Shown here: in pieces, positions 20,603 to 30,161 of the stretch
Layout of the letters: each line of letters opens with the position of its first letter
How positions within the stretch are numbered: the first letter of the stretch is position 1
NCBI GenBank assembly: GCA_029780695.1
Contig: JAKOYD010000051.1
Coordinates: 50,853-114,852, forward strand
DNA length: 64,000 bases
Reading direction: 5' to 3'
DNA from: Pseudomonadota bacterium
GTDB taxonomy: Bacteria; Pseudomonadota; Gammaproteobacteria; Burkholderiales; Burkholderiaceae_C
Program-made: the position numbers and the translations under genes
Notes under the pieces: model-generated
Told to the model about the DNA's origin: nothing
Seen by the model: only the letters and a program-made list of their open reading frames with translations
Database searches by the model: none

Positions 20603-20631
20603 AAAAAAAGGGCTGATCTTGCAATCAGCCC
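20603..20631 (-). terminator. Rho-independent terminator downstream of the phasin gene
   Basis: Arms GGGCTGAT (20610-20617) and ATCAGCCC (20624-20631) form a perfect 8-base stem. On the minus strand the stem is followed by seven T residues (20603-20609). It lies about 200 bases beyond the phasin stop, so the phasin mRNA would carry a long 3' untranslated region. Confidence 0.8.
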
Positions 20632-20705
20632 TTGAAGGGATCCCAGCACCCATGGCGGGTGTCGAAAGGACCCGAGGAGACAACCGGGTGGCATCGCGGT
20701 TCGCT

Positions 20706-20774
20706 CGCCAGAGCAAAGCCTTGGTTTCCATCGGCTTTGCTCTGGCGACTTGGCCGGGACGAACCCGGCCAAGC
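20706..20774. other. Two tandem perfect hairpins in the phasin 3' region
   Basis: The first hairpin has perfect 16-base arms TCGCCAGAGCAAAGCC (20706-20721) and GGCTTTGCTCTGGCGA (20734-20749) with a 12-base loop. The second begins at the next base: CTTGGCCGGG (20750-20759) and CCCGGCCAAG (20765-20774) with loop ACGAA. They lie between the phasin stop (20832) and its terminator (20603-20631) and belong to the 378-base gap 20454-20831, which otherwise contains only the Fur site. A stabilising 3' structure, or a small RNA released from the 3' end, are both possible. Confidence 0.7.
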
Positions 20775-20831
20775 GCAGAGCTGCATCGGCGGCGCAGCGC
20801 TCACAGGGTGAGCAGGCCGCGCCGGGGACGA

Positions 20832-21389
20832 TCAGCGGGCGGCTTTCTTGGCAGCGGCGCCGGCGTTCTTGGCAGCGTTGGTGGCGCTGGTGGCCACGGC
20901 GTTGAAGTTGGCTTCAGCGACGTCGGAAGCCTGCTTGACGGCCTTCTGCACCGATTCGAACGCGTTGCTGGCGGCAGCCACGGCGCTCTTCATCATGGCG
21001 ACGGCGGTCTCGGAGCCGGCCGGGGCGTTCTTGGCGGCGTTGTCCACCAGGGCGGCGAACTGGGCCTGGCCTTCAGCGACCTTGCCTTCGAAGGCCTTGC
21101 CGAACTCGGCGGTCGTGCCAGAGGCGATGTCGTACAGGTGACGGCTGTAAGCGGCGGCTTTCTCGGCCATCGGCTGGAACAGGCTGGCCTGCAGGGCGAT
21201 CAGCTCTTGGGCGTCCTTGACGGACAGCACGGCCTGGGCGTGCTGAGCGGACTCGTTCAGCGCGGCCTTGGTGGCTTGCAGGTTCAGCTCGACCAGTTTT
21301 TCCATGCCTTCGAAGGCTTTGGCGGTCAGGCCGTACAGGGTTTCCATGTTGGCTTTTTGGGAAGCAACCATTTGTTCGGGGGTCAGCAT
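20832..21389 (-). CDS. Phasin family protein
   Basis: This 185-residue amphipathic, alanine/lysine-rich helical protein starts [20 protein letters not shown], the hallmark of the PhaP family. Phasins coat polyhydroxyalkanoate storage granules and control their size. The C-terminus ends in AAKKAAR, a lysine/alanine tail common in these proteins. It is encoded alone, with TGC-rich upstream sequence that may bind the PHA-responsive repressor PhaR and with a structured 3' region. Confidence 0.93.
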   Translation of the reverse strand: MLTPEQMVASQKANMETLYGLTAKAFEGMEKLVELNLQATKAALNESAQHAQAVLSVKDAQELIALQASLFQPMAEKAAAYSRHLYDIASGTTAEFGKAFEGKVAEGQAQFAALVDNAAKNAPAGSETAVAMMKSAVAAASNAFESVQKAVKQASDVAEANFNAVATSATNAAKNAGAAAKKAAR

Positions 21390-21458
21390 GAAGTCTCTCC
21401 TTGAGAATAGGTGGATTACAAAACTCGCTCAGGTTGCCGCTGCTGGATCGTTATTGAT

Positions 21459-21533
21459 GTTGCAGTGCAGCATGGGTCGAATTTTAAGGCCAGGCCAAGC
21501 AATTGCAAGTTAATTTGGTGCGCTGCAGCATTT
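21459..21533 (-). promoter_or_regulatory. Candidate PhaR-binding TGC-rich sites before phasin
   Basis: Two TGC-repeat palindromes, TGCAGTGCAGCA (21461-21472) and GCGCTGCAGCA (21520-21530), lie in the 195-base gap between the phasin start and the divergent deacetylase-like gene. PhaR is known to bind TGC-rich sequences before phaP genes. Assignment here is by resemblance only. Confidence 0.35.
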
Positions 21534-21584
21534 TTAGATGTGGTGTTCTAAAGGCCGCTGTGCGCCCCTGGCCCCCGTTTCGTC

Positions 21585-22520
21585 ATGAAAGCCTTTTATT
21601 CCACCCGCTTCGTGCTGCCGCTGCCGCCGGGCCACCGCTTTCCCATGGGCAAATACGAGCGCTTGCGCGACCGGCTGGTGGCCGAGCAGCCGGGCGTGAC
21701 CCTGGCGCAGGCCGAGCCGGCCAGCGACGCCGAACTGGCGCTGGCACACGCGCCGCGCTACATCGCCGACGTGGCGCAGGGCACGCTTAGCGCTACAGCA
21801 CAGCGCGAGATCGGCTTTCCGTGGAGCGAGGCGATGGTCGAGCGCTCGCGCCGTTCGGTGGGCGCGTCGGTGCTGGCCGCGCGCGTGGCGCAGGCCGAGG
21901 GCGTGGCCGCCAACCTGGCGGGCGGCACGCACCATGCCAGCGCCGACGCGGGCGGCGGCTACTGCGTGTTCAACGACATCGCCGTCGCGGCCCGCGTGCT
22001 GCAGCGCGAACAGCAGGCGGCCCGCGGGCTGGCGCGCCCGCCGCGCGTGGCCGTGGTCGACCTGGACGTGCACCAGGGCAACGGCACCGCGGCCATCTTC
22101 GCGGGCGATGCGTCGGTGTTCACGCTGTCCCTGCACGGCGAAAAGAACTTCCCGTTCCGCAAGGTAGCGGGCGACCTCGACGTCGGTCTGCCCGACGGCG
22201 CGGGCGACGCCGATTACCTGGACGCGCTGGATCTGGCCATGGTCGAGCTGGACAGCCGATTCCGTCCCGACGCCGTGTTCTACCTGGCGGGCGCCGACCC
22301 GCACGAAGGCGACCGCCTGGGCCGCCTGAAGCTTACCTACGACGGCCTGATGGCGCGCGACCGCCGCGTGTTCGACTGGGCGTGGCGGCGCCGGCTGCCG
22401 CTGGCGCTCAGCATGGGCGGCGGCTACGGGCACGACATCGGCACCACGGTGCAGGTGCAGATGAACACCTTCGCCATCGCGCTGGAATACTGGCGCCGCT
22501 GGCAGAATGTCGCGCGATGA
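21585..22520 (+). CDS. Histone deacetylase family protein (class II-like amidohydrolase)
   Basis: This 311-residue protein has the HDAC/acetylpolyamine amidohydrolase fold. Visible active-site motifs are the paired histidines in GGTHHASADAGGGYCVFND, the zinc ligands in VVDLDVHQGNGTA, and the third zinc aspartate in YLAGADPHEGDRLG. A glycine-rich SMGGGYGHD segment sits near the end. Bacterial members deacetylate small molecules or protein lysines; the substrate is unknown. The stop overlaps the start of the thioesterase gene (ATGA), suggesting one operon with the next two genes. Confidence 0.9.
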   Translation: MKAFYSTRFVLPLPPGHRFPMGKYERLRDRLVAEQPGVTLAQAEPASDAELALAHAPRYIADVAQGTLSATAQREIGFPWSEAMVERSRRSVGASVLAARVAQAEGVAANLAGGTHHASADAGGGYCVFNDIAVAARVLQREQQAARGLARPPRVAVVDLDVHQGNGTAAIFAGDASVFTLSLHGEKNFPFRKVAGDLDVGLPDGAGDADYLDALDLAMVELDSRFRPDAVFYLAGADPHEGDRLGRLKLTYDGLMARDRRVFDWAWRRRLPLALSMGGGYGHDIGTTVQVQMNTFAIALEYWRRWQNVAR

Positions 22521-22966
22521 ACGCCCCCGCCCGCCCCCGACCCGAGCCGCGCGCCGGCTATCGCGCCTTTCGCACCATCACCACCCGCTGGATGGACAAC
22601 GACCAGTACGGCCACGTCAACAACGTCGTCTACTACAGCTGGTTTGACACCGCCGTCAACGCCCACCTGATCGAGCAGGGCGTGCTGGACACCGAAAACG
22701 GCAACGTGATCGGCTTCGTCATCGAGACGCAATGCCAGTACTTCGCGCCGCTGGCGTTTCCGCAGAACGTCGAGGCGGGCATCCGCGTGGCGCACATCGG
22801 CTCGTCCAGCGTGCGCTACGAAGTCGGCCTGTTTGCAGAAGGTGCACCCGAGACCGCGGCCAAGGGCCATTTCATCCACGTCTATGTCGATCGCGCCACG
22901 CAGCGGCCCGTGCCGCTGCCGGCCGCCCTCAAATCCGTTCTGGAGCAGCTCCAATGTCCCAAGTAA
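22517..22966 (+). CDS. Hotdog-fold acyl-CoA thioesterase (4HBT family)
   Basis: This 149-residue protein has the 4-hydroxybenzoyl-CoA thioesterase signature WMDNDQYGHVNNVVYYSWFD, with the catalytic aspartate in the D-x-x-GHVNN stretch. It is expected to hydrolyse acyl-CoA thioesters in the cytosol; chain length preference is unknown. The start overlaps the deacetylase stop by 4 bases, and its own end overlaps the nitroreductase start by 13 bases, so the three are almost certainly co-transcribed. Confidence 0.88.
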   Translation: MNAPARPRPEPRAGYRAFRTITTRWMDNDQYGHVNNVVYYSWFDTAVNAHLIEQGVLDTENGNVIGFVIETQCQYFAPLAFPQNVEAGIRVAHIGSSSVRYEVGLFAEGAPETAAKGHFIHVYVDRATQRPVPLPAALKSVLEQLQCPK

Positions 22967-23673
22967 GCGCCAAGATCCACGACCCCGCCAGCGTCGACGC
23001 GGCCATCGAAAACCGCTTTTCGGCCCGCGCCTTCCTGCCCACGCCGGTGCCGCGCGAGACGCTGCAAGACATCCTCGACGTCGCCCGTCGCGCCCCCAGC
23101 GGCACCAACGCCCAGCCCTGGAAGGTGTACGTGCTGCAAGGCGCCCCCAAGGACGAACTGGTGCAGAAGGTGTGCGCCGCGCACGATGAACTGCGCCAGC
23201 ACCCCGAGCTGGAAACCAAGTTCCGCGCCGACTACGACTATTACCCGCGCCACTGGGTCGACCCCTACCTGGCGCGCCGCCGCCAGAACGGCTGGAGCCT
23301 GTACGGCCTGCTGGGGATCGAAAAAGGCGACAAGGACAAGATGCATGCGCAGCACCAGCGCAACTTCCGCTTCTTCGACGCGCCGGTCGGGCTGATGTTC
23401 ACGCTAGACCGCGTGATGGGGCAGGGCAGCCTGGTCGACTACGGCATGTTCCTGCAGAACATCATGCTGGCCGCCCGCGCGCGCGGCCTGCACACCTGCC
23501 CGCAGGCGGCGTGGAACGACTACGCCAGCATCGTGCTGCCCCACATCGGCGCCACGGCCGAGGAGATGCTGGTCTGCGGCATGTCGCTGGGCTGGGCCGA
23601 CGAGGCGGCGCTGGTCAACACCTTCCACACGCCGCGCGAGGACGTGGCCAACTTCACGCATTGGGTGGAGTAG
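22954..23673 (+). CDS. Nitroreductase family flavoprotein
   Basis: This 239-residue protein carries the FMN-binding features of the family: ENRFSARAFLPTPVPRETLQ near the N-terminus, ARRAPSGTNAQPWKVYVL, and a C-terminal GMSLGWADE. These enzymes use NAD(P)H and FMN to reduce nitro groups, quinones or flavins; the natural substrate is unknown. The gene overlaps the thioesterase gene by 13 bases. The following 400-base gap holds a long hairpin. Confidence 0.88.
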   Translation: MSQVSAKIHDPASVDAAIENRFSARAFLPTPVPRETLQDILDVARRAPSGTNAQPWKVYVLQGAPKDELVQKVCAAHDELRQHPELETKFRADYDYYPRHWVDPYLARRRQNGWSLYGLLGIEKGDKDKMHAQHQRNFRFFDAPVGLMFTLDRVMGQGSLVDYGMFLQNIMLAARARGLHTCPQAAWNDYASIVLPHIGATAEEMLVCGMSLGWADEAALVNTFHTPREDVANFTHWVE

Positions 23674-23707
23674 GGGCGCGCCCGCTTTTGGGTGGGGATA
23701 CCGGATA

Positions 23708-23801
23708 CCGGATGCGAAGTACGCGAAAGAAACAGCCAAAAGGCAGATCGATTTGTTTTTTTCTGCGTCCTCTGCGAAATCTCTGCGTCCTCTGCGTCCG
23801 G
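23708..23801. repeat. Element C long hairpin downstream of the nitroreductase
   Basis: CCGGATGCGAAGTACGCGAAAG on the left faces CTCTGCGTCCTCTGCGTCCGG on the right, with GCGAAAT in between, giving an imperfect palindrome of about 94 bases. Similar palindromes occur at 27818-27920 and 62594-62708. The rest of the 400-base gap 23674-24073 before pncB shows only a possible element A tail (TAGCTATCGATTAAATAGC near 23880-23900) and no gene. Confidence 0.75.
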
Positions 23802-24073
23802 CTGTTGGATTTCTCTTGGCCAAACTGCGACACGGTTCGAGCACGTATTGGCTTCCTGCGCATGGCCTGCCAGCGTATATAGCTATCGATTAAATAGCAT
23901 AGAGCTGACGCACCATGCGTGCGCGCTGACGGCGTAGGCGCCAGGCTACAGGCGATGCAACGGGCGATCCATGGCGCTCGCCAGCCGCCGCCCTGCGCGA
24001 TGACGATATCGTTACACTGCCTTGAGGATCGCGCGGCGCCCAAGACCGCGCGGAATAACGATTGAGACAAACC

Positions 24074-25297
24074 ATGCCCGGCATCATCCAAAGTCTGCTC
24101 GACACCGACCTGTACAAGTTCACCATGATGCAGGCGGTACTGCATCAGTTTCCGGGCGCGCAGGTCCAATACAAGTTCAAGTGCCGTTCGCCCGGCGTGC
24201 AGCTGGCGCCTTATGCGGACCAGATTCGGGACGAGATACGCCAGCTGTGCAGCCTGGGCTTCACCGAAGATGAGCTGGCCTACGTCCGGTCCATGCGCTT
24301 CATCAAGAGCGATTTCGTGGACTTTCTGGGCCTGTTTCGGCTCAACGAAAAATACATCACGATCACGCCGCTGGACAACGGCGAGATCGACATCCGCGTG
24401 CGCGGCCCCTGGCTGCACACCATCATGTTCGAGATTCCGGTGCTGGCCATCGTCAGCGAGGTGTATTACCGCAACACGCACCCGGGGCTGGACTTGGCCG
24501 AGGGGCGGCGTCGACTGGACGAAAAGCTCAAGCTGGTCGAAACACCGGCGCTGCAGGGCATCCGCATTGCCGACTACGGCACGCGCCGGCGCTTTTCGCG
24601 CGACTGGCAGCGCGAAGTGGTGCAGACGCTGAAGCAGCGCCTGGGCGCCACGGGCCAGCTCACCGGCACCAGCAACGTGCTGTTCGCCAAGGAACTGGAC
24701 CTGCGGCCCATGGGCACCATGGCGCACGAATACCTGCAGGCCTGCCAGGCGCTGGGGCCACGGCTGCGCGACAGCCAGGTGTTCGGCTTCGAAAAATGGG
24801 CGCAGGAATACCGCGGCGACCTGGGCATCGCGCTGTCCGACGTGTACGGCATGAACGCCTTCCTGCGCGACTTCGACATGTACTTCTGCAAGCTGTTCGA
24901 CGGCGCGCGGCACGATTCGGGCGACCCCTTCCAGTGGGGCGAACGCATGATCGAACACTACAAGGCCAACCGCTGCGACCCGCGCACCAAGACCATCATC
25001 TTCAGCGACGGGTTGACGATTCAGCGCTGCATCGAGCTGTTCGAGCGCTTCGACGGCCGCATCCAGGTGGCTTTCGGCGTGGGCACCAACCTGACCAACG
25101 ACGTCGGTCCGGCGGCGCTGCAACTGGTGCTGAAGATGATCGAATGCAACGGCCAGCCGGTGGCCAAGATTTCCGACACGCCAGGCAAGACCATGGTGGA
25201 AGACGAAGGCTACCTGAGCTACCTGCGCCAGGTGTTCGACCTGCCTGCGCCACCGCCCGCGGTGCCCATCAACCGCCCGCTGCCGGTGATCCGGTAA
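24074..25297 (+). CDS. pncB: Nicotinate phosphoribosyltransferase
   Basis: This 407-residue enzyme joins nicotinate to phosphoribosyl pyrophosphate in the NAD salvage (Preiss-Handler) pathway. It starts [20 protein letters not shown], the family's invariant opening, and contains [14 protein letters not shown], the phosphate-binding stretch [12 protein letters not shown] and [14 protein letters not shown] near the end. Length matches E. coli PncB. ATG 24074 is chosen over a TTG twelve bases upstream. It stands alone, in the same direction as nhaD. Confidence 0.95.
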   Translation: MPGIIQSLLDTDLYKFTMMQAVLHQFPGAQVQYKFKCRSPGVQLAPYADQIRDEIRQLCSLGFTEDELAYVRSMRFIKSDFVDFLGLFRLNEKYITITPLDNGEIDIRVRGPWLHTIMFEIPVLAIVSEVYYRNTHPGLDLAEGRRRLDEKLKLVETPALQGIRIADYGTRRRFSRDWQREVVQTLKQRLGATGQLTGTSNVLFAKELDLRPMGTMAHEYLQACQALGPRLRDSQVFGFEKWAQEYRGDLGIALSDVYGMNAFLRDFDMYFCKLFDGARHDSGDPFQWGERMIEHYKANRCDPRTKTIIFSDGLTIQRCIELFERFDGRIQVAFGVGTNLTNDVGPAALQLVLKMIECNGQPVAKISDTPGKTMVEDEGYLSYLRQVFDLPAPPPAVPINRPLPVIR

Positions 25298-25310
25298 CGC
25301 TCTTGCAACA

Positions 25311-25360
25311 AAATTGATAGCTTTCCGCGCTTCATTGACGCGCGCCAAAGGCATTTTTCA
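25311..25360. repeat. Element A copy between pncB and nhaD
   Basis: AAAATTGATAGCTTTCC precedes a core at 25327-25345, GCGCTTC-ATTGA-CGCGCGC, with imperfect arms. It fills the 65-base gap and ends right before the nhaD start region. Confidence 0.6.
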
Positions 25361-25362
25361 CG

Positions 25363-26835
25363 TTGAATACTGACCTGACGCCACCCACCCTACCGACCAC
25401 GCCTTGGCTTCACGGCGGCCAACACGCGCGGCGCCTTCTCCGCGCCGCCATGCCAGCGGCGCTGGCCATGCTGGCCGCGCCGGCGCAAGCCGCCACGCTG
25501 GACGGCAGCCAGCTATCGACCTTGTGGGCCGTGCCCTTCGTCGGCATTCTGCTGTCGATTGCCATCTGGCCGCTGGCCGGCCCGCACTTCTGGCACCACC
25601 ATTTCGGCAAGATCGCGGCGGCCTGGGCGCTGGCGTTTCTGATTCCGTTTGCGCTCGTCTTTGGTCCGGCGGTGGCGGGCGCCGGGCTGGTGCACGCGCT
25701 GCTGGCCGAATACATCCCCTTCATCCTGCTGCTGACGGCGCTGTTCACGGTGTCCGGCGGCATTTACATCCGCGGCAACCTGCACGGCTCGCCGCTGCTT
25801 AACACCGGCATCCTGCTGGTGGGCGGGCTGCTGGCCAGCTTCATGGGCACCACGGGCGCGTCCATGTTGTTGATTCGCCCGTTGATCCGCGCCAACGACA
25901 ACCGGCGCCACAACGCGCACGTGGTCATCTTCTTTATCTTCATCGTCAGCAACATCGGCGGCTCGCTCACGCCGCTGGGCGACCCGCCCTTGTTTTTGGG
26001 CTTTCTGAAGGGCGTTACCTTCTTCTGGACGGTGGGGCACATCATCTGGGACACGGTGTTTCTGACCGCCTCGTTGCTCGTGCTGTTTTACTTGCTGGAC
26101 CGCCACCTGTATCGCAAGGAAGGCGTCACGCGCACCGATCCGACGCCCGACACGCCGAGCTTCGGCTTCGACGGCGCCGTCAACTTCGTGCTGCTGGCGG
26201 TCGTCGTGGCGCTGGTGCTGATGAGCGGCGTATGGCAGCCGGGCATCGCCTTCGACGTCATGGGCACCGAGGTGGGTCTGCCAGGTCTGGTGCGCGACCT
26301 TGGTCTCATCGCTGTGACGGCGATTTCGCTGGTCATCACGCCCCGGCGCGTGCACCAGGCCAACCAGTTCGGCTGGGCGCCGATGCAAGAAGTCGCCAAG
26401 CTGTTTGCCGGCATATTCCTGACCATCATCCCCGTCATCGCCATGCTGCAGGCGGGCGTGAACGGCCCCTTTGGCGCGGTGGTGCGCGCGGTGACCAACG
26501 CCGACGGCACGCCCAACCCGGCCATGTACTTCTGGGCCACCGGACTGCTGTCGTCCTTTCTTGACAACGCGCCGACCTACCTGGTGTTCTTCAACACCGC
26601 CGGCGGCGACGCGGTGCAACTGATGGGCCCGTTGGCCAACACGCTGGCGGCCATCAGTGCGGGCGCGGTGTTCATGGGGGCCAACACCTACATCGGCAAC
26701 GCACCCAACCTGATGGTCAAGGCCATCGCCGAAGACCGCGGCGTAAAGATGCCCAGCTTCTTCGGCTACATGGCGTGGAGCTTCGGCATCCTGGTGCCGC
26801 TGTTCGTGATCGTGACGTTCCTGTTCTTCAGGTGA
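25363..26835 (+). CDS. nhaD: Sodium:proton antiporter NhaD
   Basis: This is a polytopic inner-membrane protein of up to 490 residues with about twelve hydrophobic segments. NhaD-type features include FMGTTGASMLLIRPLIRAN, SNIGGSLTPLGDPPLFLGF, LDNAPTYLVFFNTAGG and MGANTYIGNAPNLMVKAIA, and a signal-like hydrophobic N-terminus (AAMPAALAMLAAPAQA). It exchanges Na+ or Li+ for protons. The frame is open from a TTG at 25363; an ATG at 25450 just before the hydrophobic segment may be the true start. Confidence 0.88.
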   Translation: MNTDLTPPTLPTTPWLHGGQHARRLLRAAMPAALAMLAAPAQAATLDGSQLSTLWAVPFVGILLSIAIWPLAGPHFWHHHFGKIAAAWALAFLIPFALVFGPAVAGAGLVHALLAEYIPFILLLTALFTVSGGIYIRGNLHGSPLLNTGILLVGGLLASFMGTTGASMLLIRPLIRANDNRRHNAHVVIFFIFIVSNIGGSLTPLGDPPLFLGFLKGVTFFWTVGHIIWDTVFLTASLLVLFYLLDRHLYRKEGVTRTDPTPDTPSFGFDGAVNFVLLAVVVALVLMSGVWQPGIAFDVMGTEVGLPGLVRDLGLIAVTAISLVITPRRVHQANQFGWAPMQEVAKLFAGIFLTIIPVIAMLQAGVNGPFGAVVRAVTNADGTPNPAMYFWATGLLSSFLDNAPTYLVFFNTAGGDAVQLMGPLANTLAAISAGAVFMGANTYIGNAPNLMVKAIAEDRGVKMPSFFGYMAWSFGILVPLFVIVTFLFFR

Positions 26836-26852
26836 CAGCCTCCCGCTTCTGA

Positions 26853-26952
26853 AGGCCGCGGAGCAGGCCATGCGGGAACGCCGTGGCCGGGCTTGTACCG
26901 GCCACTGGCGTTGTCCCCTGGGGGAAGACGCGCCAGCGCCACAGGGGGGTCA
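26853..26952 (-). repeat. Element B copy between nhaD and kynA
   Basis: It is inverted relative to the smc and zipA copies: GGCCGCGGAGCAGG on the left and CCACAGGGGGGTCA on the right, with GGCGTTGTCCCC inside. The TCA at its right end is the complement of the kynA stop, so the element begins directly at the end of kynA. Confidence 0.75.
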
Positions 26953-27789
26953 GAGCTCCGTGCGAAGCCGCCACAGCTCGGGAAACAGCACCACGTCCAG
27001 CATCTTGCGCAGATAGCTCACGCCGCCAGTGCCGCCCGTGCCGCGCTTGAAGCCGATGATGCGTTCCACCGTCGTGACGTGGCGAAAGCGCCAGAGGCGG
27101 AAGGCGTCTTCCAGGTCGGTGAGTTTTTCGCCCAGTTGGTACAGGTCCCAGTGCTGATCGGGCGCGCGGTAGACCTGCAGCCACGCGGCTTCGACGGCGT
27201 CGCTTTCGGGGTAGGGCTGGGTCCAATCGCGCTCCAGGTGATCGGCCGGAATGACCAGCCCGCGCCGCGCCATCAGGTGCAGCGCCTCGTCGTAGAGCGA
27301 CGGCGCCTCATAGAACGACTGCACCAGCGCCAACCGTTCCGGGTGGTGCGCGTGGGGTTTCAGCATGGCGGCGTTCTTGTTGCCCAGCGCGAATTCGATG
27401 CAGCGGTATTGAAAGCTCTGAAAGCCGCTGGACGGCCCGAGGTAGGGGCGGATGGCGCTGTATTCCGGCGGCGTCATGGTGCCCAGCACGTCCCACGCGT
27501 GCACCAGCTGTTCCATCACGCGGCTGGCGCGCGCGAGCTTCTTGAAGGCGGGCGGCAGCCGGTCGGCACGCACATCGCCGATGGCGCTGCCCAGTTCGGT
27601 CAGCAGCAGCTTCATCCACAGCTCGCTGGTCTGGTGCTGGATGATGAACAGCATCTCGTCGTGCGCGGGCGACAGCGGGTGCTGCGCGCTCAGGATCTGG
27701 TCGATGTGCAGGTAGTCGCCATAGCTCATGCTGGCGCTGAAGTCGAGCTGGGCGCGTTCGGTGTGGACGATGGACTCTGGGGTGGTCAT
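26950..27789 (-). CDS. kynA: Tryptophan 2,3-dioxygenase
   Basis: This 279-residue haem enzyme opens the indole ring of L-tryptophan to give N-formylkynurenine, the first step of the kynurenine pathway. Family features include [37 protein letters not shown] (with the haem-site region), [16 protein letters not shown] and [20 protein letters not shown]. The ATG at 27789 is chosen because the upstream frame runs into the hairpin repeat. It is the last gene of the leftward kynB-kynU-kynA group. Confidence 0.95.
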   Translation of the reverse strand: MTTPESIVHTERAQLDFSASMSYGDYLHIDQILSAQHPLSPAHDEMLFIIQHQTSELWMKLLLTELGSAIGDVRADRLPPAFKKLARASRVMEQLVHAWDVLGTMTPPEYSAIRPYLGPSSGFQSFQYRCIEFALGNKNAAMLKPHAHHPERLALVQSFYEAPSLYDEALHLMARRGLVIPADHLERDWTQPYPESDAVEAAWLQVYRAPDQHWDLYQLGEKLTDLEDAFRLWRFRHVTTVERIIGFKRGTGGTGGVSYLRKMLDVVLFPELWRLRTEL

Positions 27790-27817
27790 GGCGGGTGGGT
27801 TTGAAGTTTTTTTTTTG

Positions 27818-27920
27818 GAACGCAAAGGACGCGAAGGTTTCGCAAAAGAACGCAAAAATCAGATATCAAAAATGCAGCTTCTTTTGCGAATTTTGCGGCA
27901 TCTCTGCGTCTTTTGCGTTC
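27818..27920. repeat. Element C long hairpin between kynU and kynA
   Basis: GAACGCAAAGGACGCGAAGG on the left faces GCGTCTTTTGCGTTC on the right, with further pairing of TTTCGCAAAAG and CTTTTGCGAA, making a palindrome of about 103 bases. It sits inside the kyn gene group, 12 bases from the kynU stop and 28 bases upstream of the kynA start. Confidence 0.78.
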
Positions 27921-27931
27921 AAAGGCGGGTT

Positions 27932-29215
27932 TCAAGTCACCGCCAGCTTGCGGTTGAACTGGGGCAGTGCGTACTCCTTGTTCAATAGCACGTCGCGCAA
28001 GGCCTGAGCGGACAAGAACACGTTTTCGTACGAAAGATAAAGCGGCGTGAAGCCAAAGCGCAGAATGTCCGGCTGCTGCCCATCACCGGCGCGAAAGTCG
28101 CCGATGACGCCGCGCCCGATCAGCGCCTGCACGACGGCGTAGGCGCTGCCGACGGGCAGTTGCGCCGTTGGCGTGAGGCAGACCTGCGAGCCGCGCCGGA
28201 CGTGCTCGCGCGGCGTGACCAGCTCGAACTGGCCAGGGCACCACTGCTCGACCAGCTCGATGAACAAATCCGTCAGCGCCAGCGACTTGTCGCGCAGCGC
28301 GGCCATGCCGCCGAATTTTTCGGCTTCGGCAAACACGTCCAAAGCGCAATCCAGCGCCGACAGGCTGACGATGGGCTGCGTGCCGCACTGAAAGCGCGTG
28401 ATGCCGGCGGCGGGCTGGTAATCGGGCGTGAAGGCGAACGGCGCCGCGTGCCCCCACCAGCCGGCCAGCGGCTGCCAGAAGCGGTCGACGTGGCGCGGGT
28501 GCACCCACACGAAGGCCGGCGCGCCGGGGCCGCCGTTCAAATACTTGTAGCCGCAGCCGACCGCGTAGTCGGCGCCCGCACCGGTCAGATCGACCGGCAC
28601 CGCGCCCACGCTGTGGCACAGGTCCCACACCATCAGCGCGCCGGCGGCGTGGGCGGCGGCGGTGACGGCGGTCATGTCGTGCATGGCGCCGGTGCGGTAG
28701 TTGACGTGGGTGAGCATCAGCACGGCCACGTCGGCGTCCAAGCTGGCCGCGATCTCGTGCGGCTCAACCAGCTTCAGCGTGCAGCCGCGCTCGCGGCACA
28801 GCGCCTCGGCGATGTACAGGTCGGTGGGAAAGTTGCTGCGCTCGCTGACGATGGTGCGGCGCCCCGGCGCGTCTTGCGCAGCGACGTTGAGCGCGGCGGA
28901 CAGCACTTTGTAGAGGTTGATCGAGGTGGTGTCGGCCGCCACCACTTCGCCGGGGCCGGCGCCCATCAGCGGCGCGATCTTGTCGCCCACGCGGCGCGGC
29001 AGGTCGAACCAGCCGGCCGAGTTCCAACTTTGGATCAGGTCGCGCCCCCACTCGTGGGCCACCACCTGCGCCACGCGTGCGGGCACGGCGCGGGGCAGGG
29101 CGCCCAGCGAGTTGCCGTCGAGGTAGATCACGCCCTCAGGCAAATTGAACAGGTCTTTCAGCGGCGCCAGCGGGTCGGCGGCGTCGCGGGCGCGGCAGTC
29201 TTCAAGCGTGGTCAT
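27932..29215 (-). CDS. kynU: Kynureninase
   Basis: This 427-residue PLP enzyme cleaves kynurenine to anthranilate and alanine (or 3-hydroxykynurenine to 3-hydroxyanthranilate). The PLP lysine lies in [19 protein letters not shown]. Other conserved stretches are [12 protein letters not shown] at the N-terminus, [14 protein letters not shown] and [14 protein letters not shown]. The ATG at 29215 ([11 protein letters not shown]) is preferred over a longer version. It lies between kynB and kynA; with no 3-hydroxylase visible, anthranilate is the likely product. Confidence 0.95.
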   Translation of the reverse strand: MTTLEDCRARDAADPLAPLKDLFNLPEGVIYLDGNSLGALPRAVPARVAQVVAHEWGRDLIQSWNSAGWFDLPRRVGDKIAPLMGAGPGEVVAADTTSINLYKVLSAALNVAAQDAPGRRTIVSERSNFPTDLYIAEALCRERGCTLKLVEPHEIAASLDADVAVLMLTHVNYRTGAMHDMTAVTAAAHAAGALMVWDLCHSVGAVPVDLTGAGADYAVGCGYKYLNGGPGAPAFVWVHPRHVDRFWQPLAGWWGHAAPFAFTPDYQPAAGITRFQCGTQPIVSLSALDCALDVFAEAEKFGGMAALRDKSLALTDLFIELVEQWCPGQFELVTPREHVRRGSQVCLTPTAQLPVGSAYAVVQALIGRGVIGDFRAGDGQQPDILRFGFTPLYLSYENVFLSAQALRDVLLNKEYALPQFNRKLAVT

Positions 29216-29316
29216 GGGTTGTATTTGTTGAGGACTTACGCAATCCAGTCTGATTTCATCCATCGCGCACCTGGGGTGGGGCCTAGGAAGATTCCTTTTT
29301 TGCGTCAGTCGTGTGT

Positions 29317-29372
29317 TATCAAAAAAATAGCTGCTTGCGCTTGCTGGACAAGCGCTGGAGGCCGATTTGGTT
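29317..29372. repeat. Element A copy between kynB and kynU
   Basis: This is the clearest copy in the window: ATCAAAAAAATAGCTGCTT, then core 29337-29355 GCGCTTG-CTGGA-CAAGCGC with perfect 7-base arms, then TGGAGGCCGATTTGG. It ends at the kynB stop and lies in the 156-base kynB-kynU gap. Confidence 0.85.
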
Positions 29373-29998
29373 CATAAGTCCCGCAACACCGCCCGCACCG
29401 GCGATGCATCCGCCGTGACCAGTTTCAAGGGCAGGGCGATTAACTCGTAATCGCCTTCGGGCACCTCGTCGAGCACCAGGTTTTCCAGCACGCGCACATC
29501 GCGCCGGCGAATGACCTGGTGCGCGTCCAGGGTCTTGCTGTCCGCCGGGTCGATGCTCGCGGTGTCGATGCCGATCAGGCGCACGCCCGCGTCGGCCAGG
29601 CGCTCCACCGTCTCGGGCGCGAAGGCGGCCAGTTGCGCATCCCACGCATCGACCGGCATGCGCGCATAGGTTCTGACCAGCACACGCGGCGGCAGCGCTT
29701 GCGTGGCGTGCGCCAGGTGCTCCCAAAGAATGAGCGGCCGCGCGCCGATGGCGTGGATCACGCGGCACGGGCCCAGGTAAGGGCCCAGATCGACCGCGCC
29801 GATGGCCGCACCCGACGGGTCGTAGTGCAGCGGCGCGTCGGCATGCGCCCCGACGTGCGGCGACAGCGTGAGCGCGCTGACGTTAACCGGGCAGGCGGGG
29901 CCGATCTGCGCGCCCCATTGCTGCGCGTAGGGCGTGTCGCCCGGAAACACCGGCGAGCCGGCGTGCACGGGGGGTGAAATGTCCCAGAGGTGGCGCAT
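29372..29998 (-). CDS. kynB: Kynurenine formamidase (arylformamidase)
   Basis: This 208-residue cyclase-family hydrolase converts N-formylkynurenine to kynurenine and formate. It opens [20 protein letters not shown], as KynB does, and holds the metal-binding signature [15 protein letters not shown] 29998 is chosen over a GTG at 30007. It is the first gene of the leftward kynB-kynU-kynA group, which together degrades tryptophan to anthranilate. Confidence 0.93.
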   Translation of the reverse strand: MRHLWDISPPVHAGSPVFPGDTPYAQQWGAQIGPACPVNVSALTLSPHVGAHADAPLHYDPSGAAIGAVDLGPYLGPCRVIHAIGARPLILWEHLAHATQALPPRVLVRTYARMPVDAWDAQLAAFAPETVERLADAGVRLIGIDTASIDPADSKTLDAHQVIRRRDVRVLENLVLDEVPEGDYELIALPLKLVTADASPVRAVLRDL

Positions 29999-30140
29999 GC
30001 TGCGCACCTTAGCGATTTGGCGGCGGCGTGGTGTCGGTTTATTCCAACTGGTGGCGGGTTTTGCGCTGCGGACTTTCCCGCGGCACGGCGCGCATCGGTC
30101 CTGACCTGAATCAACGCACGGCGTCGTCGGCGGGTTTTAA

Positions 30141-30159
30141 AATGAGAATCATTGTCATT
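30141..30159 (+). promoter_or_regulatory. Fur box in front of feoA
   Basis: AATGAGAATCATTGTCATT closely matches the classical 19-base Fur operator. It ends two bases before the first possible feoA start codon, so Fur bound here would sit over the transcription start or the ribosome site. Confidence 0.82.
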
Positions 30160-30161
30160 TA

